The notes under the pieces were generated by a model, which worked only from the letters and a program-made list of their open reading frames with translations, was not told the origin of the DNA and ran no database searches. Source: Bariatricus massiliensis (GTDB lineage Bacteria > Bacillota > Clostridia > Lachnospirales > Lachnospiraceae). From it: a DNA stretch of 64,000 bases. Both the position numbers and the translations under genes were made by a program. Positions 54,824 to 63,066 of this stretch are shown in pieces. The first letter of the stretch is position 1; the number at the start of each line of letters is the position of its first letter. The stretch spans positions 746,986 through 810,985 of the forward strand of contig NZ_LT574838.1 of the NCBI RefSeq assembly GCF_900086725.1, written 5' to 3'.

Positions 54824-55663
54824 TCACTCTATTAATTGTGCCGCATGTACATTTTTTTCAGCGTCATCTGGAATCCTCATATAATTCCCATACATCTGCT
54901 TTAACACAAAATCAGCATCAACCGGCCCCCAAAGCATCAAATCCTCAAATGGATATAATTTCCCTTTACCATAATACTTTTTCAAAAACATTTCTTTAAA
55001 TTTGTACTGTCCCATAAAATTAATGATCCATCCCGTTTTTTCGATACTGTATTCCTTTAGCAGAGTATCCAGTTTTTCCAGCAGCTTTTTCGTATCCCCG
55101 TTTCTTCCCCATCCAGTAAGTTCAACGAATTTGATAATCACCTTTTCGGACAACGGCCTATTTGGACGCTTTAAATTAACTTGTTCAAAACAAGATATAT
55201 GATATCGGGTCCTGACCCAAAGAAGTCTGGCCATATGTATTTTTCGAAGAATCACATTATCCGGCATGCCATCCAATGGAAAGATATCAATCCACACATT
55301 TTCTTCCCTTTCGAGCAAACTTCCGTTTCTTTTGACTGCATGTCTTCGGTCTACAATACGTGAAAAATAATAATGATGTGCTGTTTGATTTTTAAATGTC
55401 TGTAACTCTAGATAATCCGGCAATCGTTCCGCTACGGTAACAAGCAGTCTCTCATAATCTTCCCGTTCTATTCCTATATCAATATCATCATCCCACGGGA
55501 TAAATCCCTGATGTCTTACGGCACCTAAAAGTGTACCTCCAAGCATATAGTATTTTATTCCCTCTTCTTCCAAGATATCTTTGATGATTCTAAAATTATC
55601 AAGGATAACACTTTGAACTACTGAAAGCTTATGTTCTTCAGCATCTGTTTGGATGGCCTTCAT
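54824..55663 (-). CDS. LicD-family phosphotransferase
   Basis: The 279-residue paralogue of the neighbouring LicD shows YYMLGGTLLGAVRHQGFIPWDDDIDIGIEREDY and VWIDIFPLDGMPD. Both proteins share the C-terminal KEMF.KK.YG.G.LY.FEDL..WGPVD pattern, indicating local duplication. Two copies suggest two acceptor positions or two donors. GAGGAG precedes the start. It lies 14 bp after tagD. Confidence 0.92.
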   Translation of the reverse strand: MKAIQTDAEEHKLSVVQSVILDNFRIIKDILEEEGIKYYMLGGTLLGAVRHQGFIPWDDDIDIGIEREDYERLLVTVAERLPDYLELQTFKNQTAHHYYFSRIVDRRHAVKRNGSLLEREENVWIDIFPLDGMPDNVILRKIHMARLLWVRTRYHISCFEQVNLKRPNRPLSEKVIIKFVELTGWGRNGDTKKLLEKLDTLLKEYSIEKTGWIINFMGQYKFKEMFLKKYYGKGKLYPFEDLMLWGPVDADFVLKQMYGNYMRIPDDAEKNVHAAQLIE

Positions 55664-55677
55664 ATTCCCTGTCTCCT

Positions 55678-56085
55678 CTATTTTTCTTCCTTTTTGACAT
55701 TTAAATCAGCCTTTATCTGTGTCGTACTGATTTCCGGTGTTCTTGGCAAATATACAACTTTAACCCCTTCTTCTTCCAAGAAATCAAATTTCCCACGCCA
55801 ATCATCTCCCATCACAAAAGTATCAATATAATACTCATGGACATCAGTGCGCTTTTGCTCCCAATTATTTTCTGGAATGACCAAATCCACAAAGCGAATA
55901 GACTCTAAAAGCATTTTCCTCTGTTCGTATGTAAAATAACATTTTTTATTTTTTTCTTTTAAATTGAATTCATCCGATGAAAGGACAACTATCAAATAAT
56001 CCCCAAGCTCCTTCGCTCTTCGAAGTAAATTAATGTGTCCATAATGTAATAAATCAAATGTCCCATATGTAATTACACGCCTCAT
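55678..56085 (-). CDS. tagD: Glycerol-3-phosphate cytidylyltransferase
   Basis: The 135-residue protein starts at ATG 56085 (a GTG four codons earlier is possible). The cytidylyltransferase signature is YGTFDLLHYGHINLLRRAKELGD (HxGH), with the C-terminal ISTTQIKADL. TagD/GCT makes CDP-glycerol from CTP and glycerol-3-phosphate. It is the first gene of cassette A and presumably supplies the LicD proteins. Confidence 0.95.
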   Translation of the reverse strand: MRRVITYGTFDLLHYGHINLLRRAKELGDYLIVVLSSDEFNLKEKNKKCYFTYEQRKMLLESIRFVDLVIPENNWEQKRTDVHEYYIDTFVMGDDWRGKFDFLEEEGVKVVYLPRTPEISTTQIKADLNVKKEEK

Positions 56086-56125
56086 TTTATTCTGCACACC
56101 CTTTTCTTATATAATCTAATATTCT

Positions 56126-56272
56126 ATAACTTCGAATACTCTCTGCCCACACTCTGGACACCTCTTCGCCGACCCAATCCCCAGAGCCGACCGGCGGTAT
56201 TCAACCAAAAAGCAAAAGCCTTTAGCTTCCACCCTTCCCTACAGTTTCCCATAGGCTCTATAAAACCAGTGG
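56126..56272 (-). ncRNA. Candidate omega-RNA/guide RNA scaffold, copy 2
   Basis: This is the homologue of 46339-46485. It ends in the same AGTATTCGAAGTTAT on the minus strand, after which the two copies diverge completely. The presumed guide begins AGAATATTAGATTATAT, different from copy 1, so the two RNAs would address different targets. Confidence 0.5.
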
Positions 56273-57463
56273 TCATCCCACCTGTTTTCCAAAACTCTTT
56301 AGGCATTTCCTTCCCAGATTCAACGCCCCGTTCAGATACCGGTTCCCTTCATGCCCTTCCGGACAGGCAAACTCCGCATCCTTTTTCCGTATCTTCTTCC
56401 CACACACGGCACATTGGGAGCTGACTCCCGCCGCATCGGTCTCAAGCACCACTATCCCGGCCTTCCACGCCTTATACTTCAATTTTTCACGAATCTGATT
56501 GCTTAAATGCAGAGCCGACCAGTTTCCGGATGACTTCATCACATATCTGCTGTATTCCTCCGAATACACAGGCAGCACCAGCACACTTACCTGCCATTCA
56601 GCACAATAGTCCACGATTTCACGGCTGAACTTATGGGAATAATACTCATTCAGATGTTTCAGCTTCATCCAATATTTCTGATTGCTCTGGCCTCCAGCCT
56701 GATTCCCCGTCGCTTTCTGTGAGCGTTCGAGCGCTTCCTGCACCTTCCTGCATAGGTGGACATACTCCGCACCGCCTTTTATAAAGCGTGCGGCTTTCTG
56801 CTCTCCTTCACTGTCCAGCACACACATAACAGCCAGCCTGTCCCTGTTCGTGAATTGGACTGCGGCAATGTTCTCCCCATCTGCAATACGCTCCTTAGCC
56901 TTCCTGCCGTCCGGCACCGCTTCCCTCACCGGTACATGGAGCTCAGTCTGCTGTCCCTTTAATACCACCGAAGGAGAAAGACATTCTTCCGTTGGACTAA
57001 AGGTGTTGCCGGATAATCTGCAGTGCAACCAGCGCCATGCCTCACCGTCCCAGACCTTCAGCTCCACAGACTTTTCGTTCAGTCTCTTATACATTCCTTT
57101 ATAAAAGGTGACCGATGCTGTAAATTTCTCCGTCTGTTTCCACTGTCTGTCCCTTGCCAGATAGCTTTTCCCCGCCGCAATCGCCGCATTAATGGCAGCC
57201 CTGCGAAAATACAAAGGAATTTTCTCCCATGGCAGGGGAAACGGTACTTCTTTCTTATCTCTTCCCACAATGGTCAGCTGCTCCAGACTTCTCATAACCT
57301 GCTGGCTGCCAGCATTTAATTGCGCCTGCTGATTCAAATACAGCTCATAGTAGAACTGCAGCACTTCGTTGTATAGCGTCTGCGTCCTCTGAAGCCACTC
57401 TCTATGATTGCAACGGAGAACGAACTTTTTTGTTAAAACTGTATAAAATGTTGGATTTTTCAT
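56273..57463 (-). CDS. TnpB-family protein, nuclease-dead (TldR-like), copy 2
   Basis: The 396-residue paralogue has the same losses as copy 1: VQFTNRDRLAV for motif I, VLVLPVYSEE for motif II, GNRYLNGALNL for motif III. It retains CAVCG and CPEGH zinc ligands. About 37 residues differ from copy 1, with many silent base changes, and the frame is intact. The inactive state therefore predates the duplication and the protein has been maintained. It lies directly upstream of tagD and cassette A on the same strand. As with copy 1, the ribosome site is weak. Confidence 0.85.
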   Translation of the reverse strand: MKNPTFYTVLTKKFVLRCNHREWLQRTQTLYNEVLQFYYELYLNQQAQLNAGSQQVMRSLEQLTIVGRDKKEVPFPLPWEKIPLYFRRAAINAAIAAGKSYLARDRQWKQTEKFTASVTFYKGMYKRLNEKSVELKVWDGEAWRWLHCRLSGNTFSPTEECLSPSVVLKGQQTELHVPVREAVPDGRKAKERIADGENIAAVQFTNRDRLAVMCVLDSEGEQKAARFIKGGAEYVHLCRKVQEALERSQKATGNQAGGQSNQKYWMKLKHLNEYYSHKFSREIVDYCAEWQVSVLVLPVYSEEYSRYVMKSSGNWSALHLSNQIREKLKYKAWKAGIVVLETDAAGVSSQCAVCGKKIRKKDAEFACPEGHEGNRYLNGALNLGRKCLKSFGKQVG

Positions 57464-57493
57464 ATTTTAGGAACTTTTGCCCTTTACTGAATT

Positions 57494-57733
57494 TCGTAGA
57501 GTAATATACTTCACGAGAAATTTAGACAAATAATTACTGTAAAAAATTTACAGTATGATTTTTGCAATTATATTTTTTGATAATTTGAGGAAAATTGTAG
57601 AATTTTTTGTATATGTAAACAATATTAGACAAAAGAAAGGTTTAAAACTTTACTTTTTTAATCTGGTGTGCTAAGATAAATAAGGATTTTTAGAAAATAT
57701 GCAAAAAATATCGTGAAGTATATTACTTCACGA
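57494..57733. repeat. Inverted-repeat pair, candidate invertible promoter segment, copy 2
   Basis: Forward 57500-57516 is the exact reverse complement of 57711-57727 (TCGTGAAGTATATTACT). The arms are the same as in copy 1 but the core is TAT instead of TCG in both sites. The enclosed 194 bp conserve the two opposed promoter-like pairs: plus TTTACT-N17-TAAGAT at 57649-57677, and minus TTGTTT-N17-TACAAT at 57594-57622. It also holds a TACTGTA-N7-TACAGTA dyad (57535-57555), absent from copy 1. Confidence 0.65.
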
Positions 57734-57741
57734 TATTTTTT
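57703..57741. terminator. 18-bp palindrome with T tracts, copy 2
   Basis: AAAAAATATCGTGAAGTA, a TAT loop, and its perfect complement ending in TTTTTT. It plays the same role as the palindrome at 47893-47931. Confidence 0.7.
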
Positions 57742-57775
57742 CATTTACTCACTGAAATACATACCACACGATTAT

Positions 57776-57845
57776 AAAAAAGACCTCTGACCGAGCATGT
57801 TTTCCACCATTCTGGCTTCTCATCCTGCTCCTACAGAGGTCTTTC
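57776..57845 (-). terminator. Terminator of the pst-pho operon
   Basis: The arms CAGAGGTCTTT and AAAGACCTCTG on the minus strand enclose a long loop (44 bases), followed by TTTTTTA. It lies 14 bp after phoR. Confidence 0.75.
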
Positions 57846-57858
57846 ATCGCTTCAAATT

Positions 57859-59172
57859 CTAATGAAAATTCAACTCCATCTTCGTCCCCACGCCGACTTT
57901 GCTCTCCACCTGTATATCCACCTCATGAAGCAGTGCCCCATGTTTTACAATAGAGAGTCCAAGCCCTGTTCCTCCAGTATCCCGTGAATGGCTTTTGTCC
58001 ACCCGGTAGAACCGTTCAAATATTCGCTCCTGATGCTCCTCGGGAATGCCGATTCCGGTATCTCTGACACTGACTAAGCGGCCACGCAGCGTATTGCCTG
58101 CCCAAATACTCACTGTTCCGCCTTCAACATTATACTTAATAGCATTTTCACAGATATTATATATCATCTCATCCACGATTTGACGGATTCCCCGGAAAGT
58201 GACATGCTCACCGGACACTTCGATTCGAACCTTTTTCTTCTCGGCCTGAGGTGCCAGACGGCTCACCACTTCTCTGGCAAGGGCATACAAATCCACCTCT
58301 TCCTTCTCCAGCTCAATACTTCCCTCGTCTAATTTGGACAACTTGATAATGTCTCCTACAAGCGTTATCATCCGGCTGGCCTCGTGGTAGATCCGCTCCG
58401 AGAATCCCTGCATATCCTCCGGGCGCACCAGTCCATTCATCATAATCTCCGCATATCCAGAAATAGAAGTCAACGGCGTCTTCAGCTCGTGGGATACATT
58501 GGCAGAAAACTCCCGCCTCATCTGCTCTATTTTGTCTTTCTCCTTGTTCTGACGGTCAATCCGCTCCAGAAGCGGAGAAAGTTCCTCGTAAACGTCATTC
58601 TCCAGCGGCTTCTCCAAATCCAGTGTGTTGATAGGCCTTATTAGGCGGGCTACCTGATGGCGAGCTAGTATCCAGGACAGTATTCCCATGATAAGTCCAA
58701 TTCCTATCATATAAGGAAGTACATTCAGTGCCGTGCGCCACACCGTATCCATTGTTTTGGATACCCGAAGAATACTGGAATCTTTCATTTTTATGGCATA
58801 GTAAAACATTTCTTTGCCAACAGTATCCGAAAGGCGGACATCCTTCCCGCTCCCAAACGCAGCGGCCTGCTCCACTTCTCTGCGGGATGCATGATTTTCC
58901 AGCGTCTGTGCATCATCCCCTGAATCATACAAAACGTTCCCGTTTTCCGCAATGAGCGTCACTCTCGTGTCCTTCCGGACATTATCCATATCTTCCAGAT
59001 AGTATTTCCCCGAAATCTCCACGGCAGCCTTAATATACTCTGCCTCCTGTGCCAGCTCCCCTTCCATAATATTCAAGGTCTGCTGATAAACCACAACAGT
59101 AAGCAGTAAATAGGATATTAAAAGTGCCCCTGAAAGTATCAGGAGCATACTTTTTTGAATCTTACGCCTCAT
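57859..59172 (-). CDS. phoR: PhoR-type sensor histidine kinase
   Basis: Start ATG 59172 has GGGGG six bases upstream, inside the end of phoB (11-bp overlap). The 437-residue protein has two membrane helices (about 5-28 and 148-170) around an extracytoplasmic sensor. A HAMP-like linker follows, then the H-box EFSANVSHELKTPLTSISGYAE, and the N, G1 (DTGIGIPEE), F and G2 (GGTGLGLSIVKH) boxes. It senses phosphate limitation with PhoU and PstSCAB and phosphorylates PhoB. Confidence 0.94.
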   Translation of the reverse strand: MRRKIQKSMLLILSGALLISYLLLTVVVYQQTLNIMEGELAQEAEYIKAAVEISGKYYLEDMDNVRKDTRVTLIAENGNVLYDSGDDAQTLENHASRREVEQAAAFGSGKDVRLSDTVGKEMFYYAIKMKDSSILRVSKTMDTVWRTALNVLPYMIGIGLIMGILSWILARHQVARLIRPINTLDLEKPLENDVYEELSPLLERIDRQNKEKDKIEQMRREFSANVSHELKTPLTSISGYAEIMMNGLVRPEDMQGFSERIYHEASRMITLVGDIIKLSKLDEGSIELEKEEVDLYALAREVVSRLAPQAEKKKVRIEVSGEHVTFRGIRQIVDEMIYNICENAIKYNVEGGTVSIWAGNTLRGRLVSVRDTGIGIPEEHQERIFERFYRVDKSHSRDTGGTGLGLSIVKHGALLHEVDIQVESKVGVGTKMELNFH

Positions 59173-59842
59173 TGTCATCCCCCATCCGGTATCCAACGCC
59201 CCGTACCGTCTCGATATATTCTCCTGCTTTTCCCAGCTTCTGCCGCAGGGTTCTTACATGAACGTCCACCGTTCTCGTTTCCCCGTCGAAGTCGTACCCC
59301 CATATTTCTTCCAAAAGCCGGTCTCTGGTGAGCACAATGTTTCGATTCGTCATCAGCCTTTTTAACAACTCAAATTCTTTCAATGTCAAGGCGATTCCCT
59401 GTCCCTCTACCGTCACTTCATGTTTCTTCACATCCATACAGAGCTCTCCAAGCATATAGATATCCGCCTCGCTTTTTTTACCTGCGCGCCGCATTACTGC
59501 ACGGATTCTTGAGACCAGTTCCATCATGCCAAAGGGCTTTGTCACATAGTCGTCCGCACCAGAATCCAGCCCCATGACCTTATCATACTCTGCTCCCTTA
59601 GCTGTCAGCATAACCACTGGTATATCCCGGGTTCTGGATGATGCCTTTAATTTTTTCAATATCTCCATACCGTCCTCGCCCGGCAGCATGATATCAAGCA
59701 GAACAAGCTCTGGCAATTCCTCTGCCAAAGCTTCAAAAAACTGTCTGCCATCTTCAAAACCACGAGCCGAGAAACCCGTAGTTTCCAGTGTATACACTAC
59801 CAGCTCCCTGATATTTCCGTCATCTTCCACACAAAATATCAT
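59162..59842 (-). CDS. phoB: PhoB-type response regulator
   Basis: The 226-residue OmpR/PhoB regulator has acidic pocket CVEDD, phospho-acceptor Asp in LVLLDIMLPGEDG, Thr in VVMLTAKG and Lys in VTKPFG. The C-terminal winged helix (about 130-222) ends RTVDVHVRTLRQKLG.. and VRGVGYRMG. AAAAGGAG precedes the start. It activates phosphate-starvation genes, probably including pstS upstream. Confidence 0.95.
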   Translation of the reverse strand: MIFCVEDDGNIRELVVYTLETTGFSARGFEDGRQFFEALAEELPELVLLDIMLPGEDGMEILKKLKASSRTRDIPVVMLTAKGAEYDKVMGLDSGADDYVTKPFGMMELVSRIRAVMRRAGKKSEADIYMLGELCMDVKKHEVTVEGQGIALTLKEFELLKRLMTNRNIVLTRDRLLEEIWGYDFDGETRTVDVHVRTLRQKLGKAGEYIETVRGVGYRMGDDNEA

Positions 59843-59888
59843 ACTCTTATTTTTCTCCTTTTATATCGTTTTCACATCCGGGCGCTTG

Positions 59889-60545
59889 TTATATTTTCAC
59901 ACCGCCCGCATGGATTCCGGTGATAGAAAATTCCACCCACTCTGCAATATTCGTTGCGTGGTCACCGATGCGCTCCAAATATTTAATTATCATAATCAAA
60001 TCAATAGCCTGATCGCCGTCATGTCCCTCATTCTCAGCTATAAGCCTGACCAGCTTACATTTGATTTCTTCAAACATCTGGTCAACCGCATCGTCTGCCT
60101 CCATCACTTGTCTGGCAAGCTCCAAATCCTTCTGTACATAGGCCGTCACGCTGTCACGTACCATCTTGGCCGCGGCCTCGGACATCACTCCGATGCAATG
60201 AATGTCCTGACCGGACGGAATCTGCGCCGCTATAACTATATCGGCAATGTCCGCCGTCTGGTCGCCGATTCGTTCCATGTCGGTTATCATCTTAAGCGCT
60301 GCCGATATCTGGCGCAGATCTCTGGCTACCGGCTGCTGCTGAAGCAGCAGTTTCAGGCACAGGCCTTCAATATCCTTTTCCATCTGATCAATTTCTTCAT
60401 CTGCCGTAATCACGGCTTTGGCCCGGGCCGTATCGCCCTCCTCCAGCGCTTTAGTAACTTCTTCTATCGCCGTCTCGCACAGGCCTCCCATATGGGAAAG
60501 CTGCTTATTCAAAAGCTCTAATTGTCTGTCAAACTTATTCCGCAT
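59889..60545 (-). CDS. phoU: Phosphate uptake regulator PhoU
   Basis: Start ATG 60545 follows GGAGG, giving 218 residues. It is an all-helical protein with two PhoU repeats. Each carries a metal-binding E/DxxxD pattern (DMERIGDQTADIADI and YLERIGDHATNIAEW). It links PstB activity to PhoR signalling and curbs phosphate uptake. It lies 1 bp after pstB. Confidence 0.96.
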   Translation of the reverse strand: MRNKFDRQLELLNKQLSHMGGLCETAIEEVTKALEEGDTARAKAVITADEEIDQMEKDIEGLCLKLLLQQQPVARDLRQISAALKMITDMERIGDQTADIADIVIAAQIPSGQDIHCIGVMSEAAAKMVRDSVTAYVQKDLELARQVMEADDAVDQMFEEIKCKLVRLIAENEGHDGDQAIDLIMIIKYLERIGDHATNIAEWVEFSITGIHAGGVKI

Positions 60546-60546
60546 T

Positions 60547-61296
60547 TTAACCAAACCTCCCTGTAATATAATCCTCTGTCCGCTTGTCGGACGGTATAGA
60601 GAACAATTTTTCTGTATCATTATATTCGATAACCTCGCCGAGAAGGAAAAATGCGGTATTGTCGGACACACGTACGGCCTGCTGCATATTATGTGTTACC
60701 ATGACAATAGTATAATCTTTTTTCAGCTCTGTCGCAAGGTCTTCAATCTTGGAAGTAGAGATAGGATCCAGCGCAGACGTAGGCTCATCCATCAATAGAA
60801 CTTCCGGCTGCACCGCCAATGCTCTCGCAATGCAGAGACGCTGCTGCTGCCCCCCGGACATGCCGAGGGCGCTTTTTTTCAATCTGTCCTTGCACTCATC
60901 CCAAATCGCCGCATCTCTCAGTGATTTTTCCACGATATCATCAAGCCTTGACTTTGAATGGATTCCGTGGGTTCTCGGCCCAAAAGCGATATTATCATAA
61001 ATGCTCATGGGAAATGGATTTGGTTTTTGAAATACCATCCCCACTCTCTTTCTCAATAAATTCACATCCATGTTTCCATAAATATCCTCGCCATCCAGCA
61101 GTACGCTGCCTTCAATCCGGCATCCTTCCACTAAATCATTCATACGGTTCAGAGATTTAAGAAGCGTGGATTTCCCGCACCCACTGGGTCCGATAAAAGC
61201 AGTGATTTTATTCGGCTCTATATCCAGACTGACATTTTTCAATGCCTTAAAGTCATCATAATACAAATCCAAATTTTTAACTTTAATTTTCTCCAT
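60547..61296 (-). CDS. pstB: Phosphate ABC transporter ATPase
   Basis: Start ATG 61296 after AAAGGAAA, giving 249 residues. It has Walker A GPSGCGKSTLLKSLNRMND, Q-loop VFQKPNPFPMSIYDN, signature MSGGQQQRLCIARAL, Walker B VLLMDEPTSALDP and switch His in VTHNMQQA. It energises phosphate import through PstA and PstC. It overlaps pstA by 14 bp. Confidence 0.97.
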   Translation of the reverse strand: MEKIKVKNLDLYYDDFKALKNVSLDIEPNKITAFIGPSGCGKSTLLKSLNRMNDLVEGCRIEGSVLLDGEDIYGNMDVNLLRKRVGMVFQKPNPFPMSIYDNIAFGPRTHGIHSKSRLDDIVEKSLRDAAIWDECKDRLKKSALGMSGGQQQRLCIARALAVQPEVLLMDEPTSALDPISTSKIEDLATELKKDYTIVMVTHNMQQAVRVSDNTAFFLLGEVIEYNDTEKLFSIPSDKRTEDYITGRFG

Positions 61297-62155
61297 TTCC
61301 GTTTCCTTTCGTAAGCTTTTTAGCCACCCAGCCGGACAGCATGTTGATAAGTATGACAACCACCAGCAGAATAACCGCCGTCGCATATGCCTTATCCATA
61401 TGCAGTCCCTCGCTGGCCAGATTATACATATGTACCGCAAGCGTTCTTCCTGAACTCATAATATTCTTTGGAACTTCCGCCACAGTGCCTGCCGTGTAAA
61501 TAAGCGCTGCGGTCTCCCCTACAATACGGCCGATAGCCAGAATCACACCTGCCAGAATTCCCGGTACAGCCGAGGGGAGTACAATGCGGAACACGGTCCT
61601 CAGCTTGCCTGCCCCAAGGCCGAAGCTGCCTTCCCGAAAGCTGTCTGGTACCGATTTCAATGCCTCCTCCGTGGTACGCATAATCAGCGGAAGAATCATA
61701 ATTGCCAGTGTAAACGCACCTGCCAGAATGGACATTCCCCATCCAAGTGTAATGACGAAGAACAACATGCCAAAAAGTCCATAGACAATGGACGGTATTC
61801 CGGACAGCGTTTCCGTGGTCAGCCGTATCACATTGATAAACCGATTCCCCCTGCCCGCATATTCTACCAAAAAGATAGCAGAAAAGATTCCGAAAGGAAC
61901 AGCGATCACAAGAGAAAGTCCCGTCATTATTATGGTGTTAAATAGTGCCGGTAACAGCGACACATTGTCTGTCGTGTAGTTCGGCGAAAATAAATCTAAT
62001 GAAATATGAGGGATACCGTTTATTAATATGTAAGCAATTAAAAACAATAGTACGGCAAATGTGGCGACTGTGGCCAGTAATACGAGAACGGCCATGAGTG
62101 CCGAAAGCGGCGCATTTTTATAGGAAATCAATTTTTGTTTCATTTTTTTACTCAT
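61283..62155 (-). CDS. pstA: Phosphate ABC transporter permease PstA
   Basis: The 290-residue protein has six transmembrane helices and the permease EAA-type loop (EALKSVPDSFREGSFGLGAGKLRTVFRIVLPSAVPGI). TAGGAGG precedes the start, which overlaps the end of pstC by 8 bp. Confidence 0.96.
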   Translation of the reverse strand: MSKKMKQKLISYKNAPLSALMAVLVLLATVATFAVLLFLIAYILINGIPHISLDLFSPNYTTDNVSLLPALFNTIIMTGLSLVIAVPFGIFSAIFLVEYAGRGNRFINVIRLTTETLSGIPSIVYGLFGMLFFVITLGWGMSILAGAFTLAIMILPLIMRTTEEALKSVPDSFREGSFGLGAGKLRTVFRIVLPSAVPGILAGVILAIGRIVGETAALIYTAGTVAEVPKNIMSSGRTLAVHMYNLASEGLHMDKAYATAVILLVVVILINMLSGWVAKKLTKGNGNGEN

Positions 62156-63035
62156 GCTGTGACCTCCTATTCAGTAAGGCTACGCAGAAATTAATAATCA
62201 GTATAAACACAAAGAGTACTACTGCCGTTGCAATCAGCGCTTCACGGTGCAGCCCTGCGGCATATCCCATCTCTATTACAATGTTCGCAGTCATTGTACG
62301 GACACCCTTGAATATACCTTGTGGCATTCTCGGCTGGTTTCCGGCCACCATAATTACTGCCATTGTCTCACCTATCGCCCGGCCTACGCCTAGAACAACA
62401 CCCGCTACTACTCCGGATTTGGCGGCCGGCAGCACCACTCTGAAGATACTGCGTTCATGGGTCGCCCCAAGTGCCAGCGCACCTTCATAATAATGTGCGG
62501 GAACCGCTCGGATAGCAGACTCGGTCACCCCGATAATGGTCGGCAGAATCATCATGCCTAAAAGCAGTGACGCAGTCAATATACTGCTCCCGTTACCGGC
62601 ACTTTTCAAAATATCAGCTTCTTTCAGCGAACGTCCGATTTGCCGCACAATCGGCACCAACACGACTAATCCGAAAAATCCATACACGACCGACGGAATT
62701 CCCGCAAGAAGCTCCGTTGCGCCTTTCAATACAGGATAAATCTTCTTAGGACAATATTTTGCCATAAAGACCGAGGTGAGAATGCCTATTGGTACTCCTA
62801 TAATAATGGCTCCCGCCGTCACATAAATACTGCCCAGAATCATTGGGAAAATACCATAGATGTCGTTGTTGGGCCGCCAGGTTGTTCCATTTAAAAACTT
62901 CAAAAAACCAATCTCTTTCATTGCCGGGATGCCGTTTGCAAAAAGAAACGCACAAATGAGCGCTACCGCCAGTACCGAAGTACAGGCGGCAATGAAGAAC
63001 ACACCCCGCATGATTTTTTCGTTCCATGCTTTCAT
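62148..63035 (-). CDS. pstC: Phosphate ABC transporter permease PstC
   Basis: The 295-residue protein has six transmembrane helices, the PstC-typical large external loop (WRPNNDIYGIFPMILGSIYV) and the EAA-type loop (SAIRAVPAHYYEGALALGATHERSIFRVVLPAAKSGV). GAGGG precedes the start. It pairs with PstA in the membrane channel and lies 31 bp after pstS. Confidence 0.96.
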   Translation of the reverse strand: MKAWNEKIMRGVFFIAACTSVLAVALICAFLFANGIPAMKEIGFLKFLNGTTWRPNNDIYGIFPMILGSIYVTAGAIIIGVPIGILTSVFMAKYCPKKIYPVLKGATELLAGIPSVVYGFFGLVVLVPIVRQIGRSLKEADILKSAGNGSSILTASLLLGMMILPTIIGVTESAIRAVPAHYYEGALALGATHERSIFRVVLPAAKSGVVAGVVLGVGRAIGETMAVIMVAGNQPRMPQGIFKGVRTMTANIVIEMGYAAGLHREALIATAVVLFVFILIINFCVALLNRRSQHE

Positions 63036-63066
63036 TTATTTTCCCTCATATATTCCAGAACCGTCT

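Larger units (their letters stand above)
56126..57741 (-). mobile_element. IS605-like unit, copy 2 (nuclease-dead TnpB)
   Basis: This is the second copy of the unit at 46339-47931, in the same orientation, with the same parts in the same order. The two units flank cassette A as direct repeats of about 1.6 kb. No TnpA is present. Confidence 0.6.

Noticed and set aside
57617..57632. Nine-base match (AATATTAGA) between the copy 2 guide and both invertible segments
   Set aside because: Too short in AT-rich DNA to claim a guide target.
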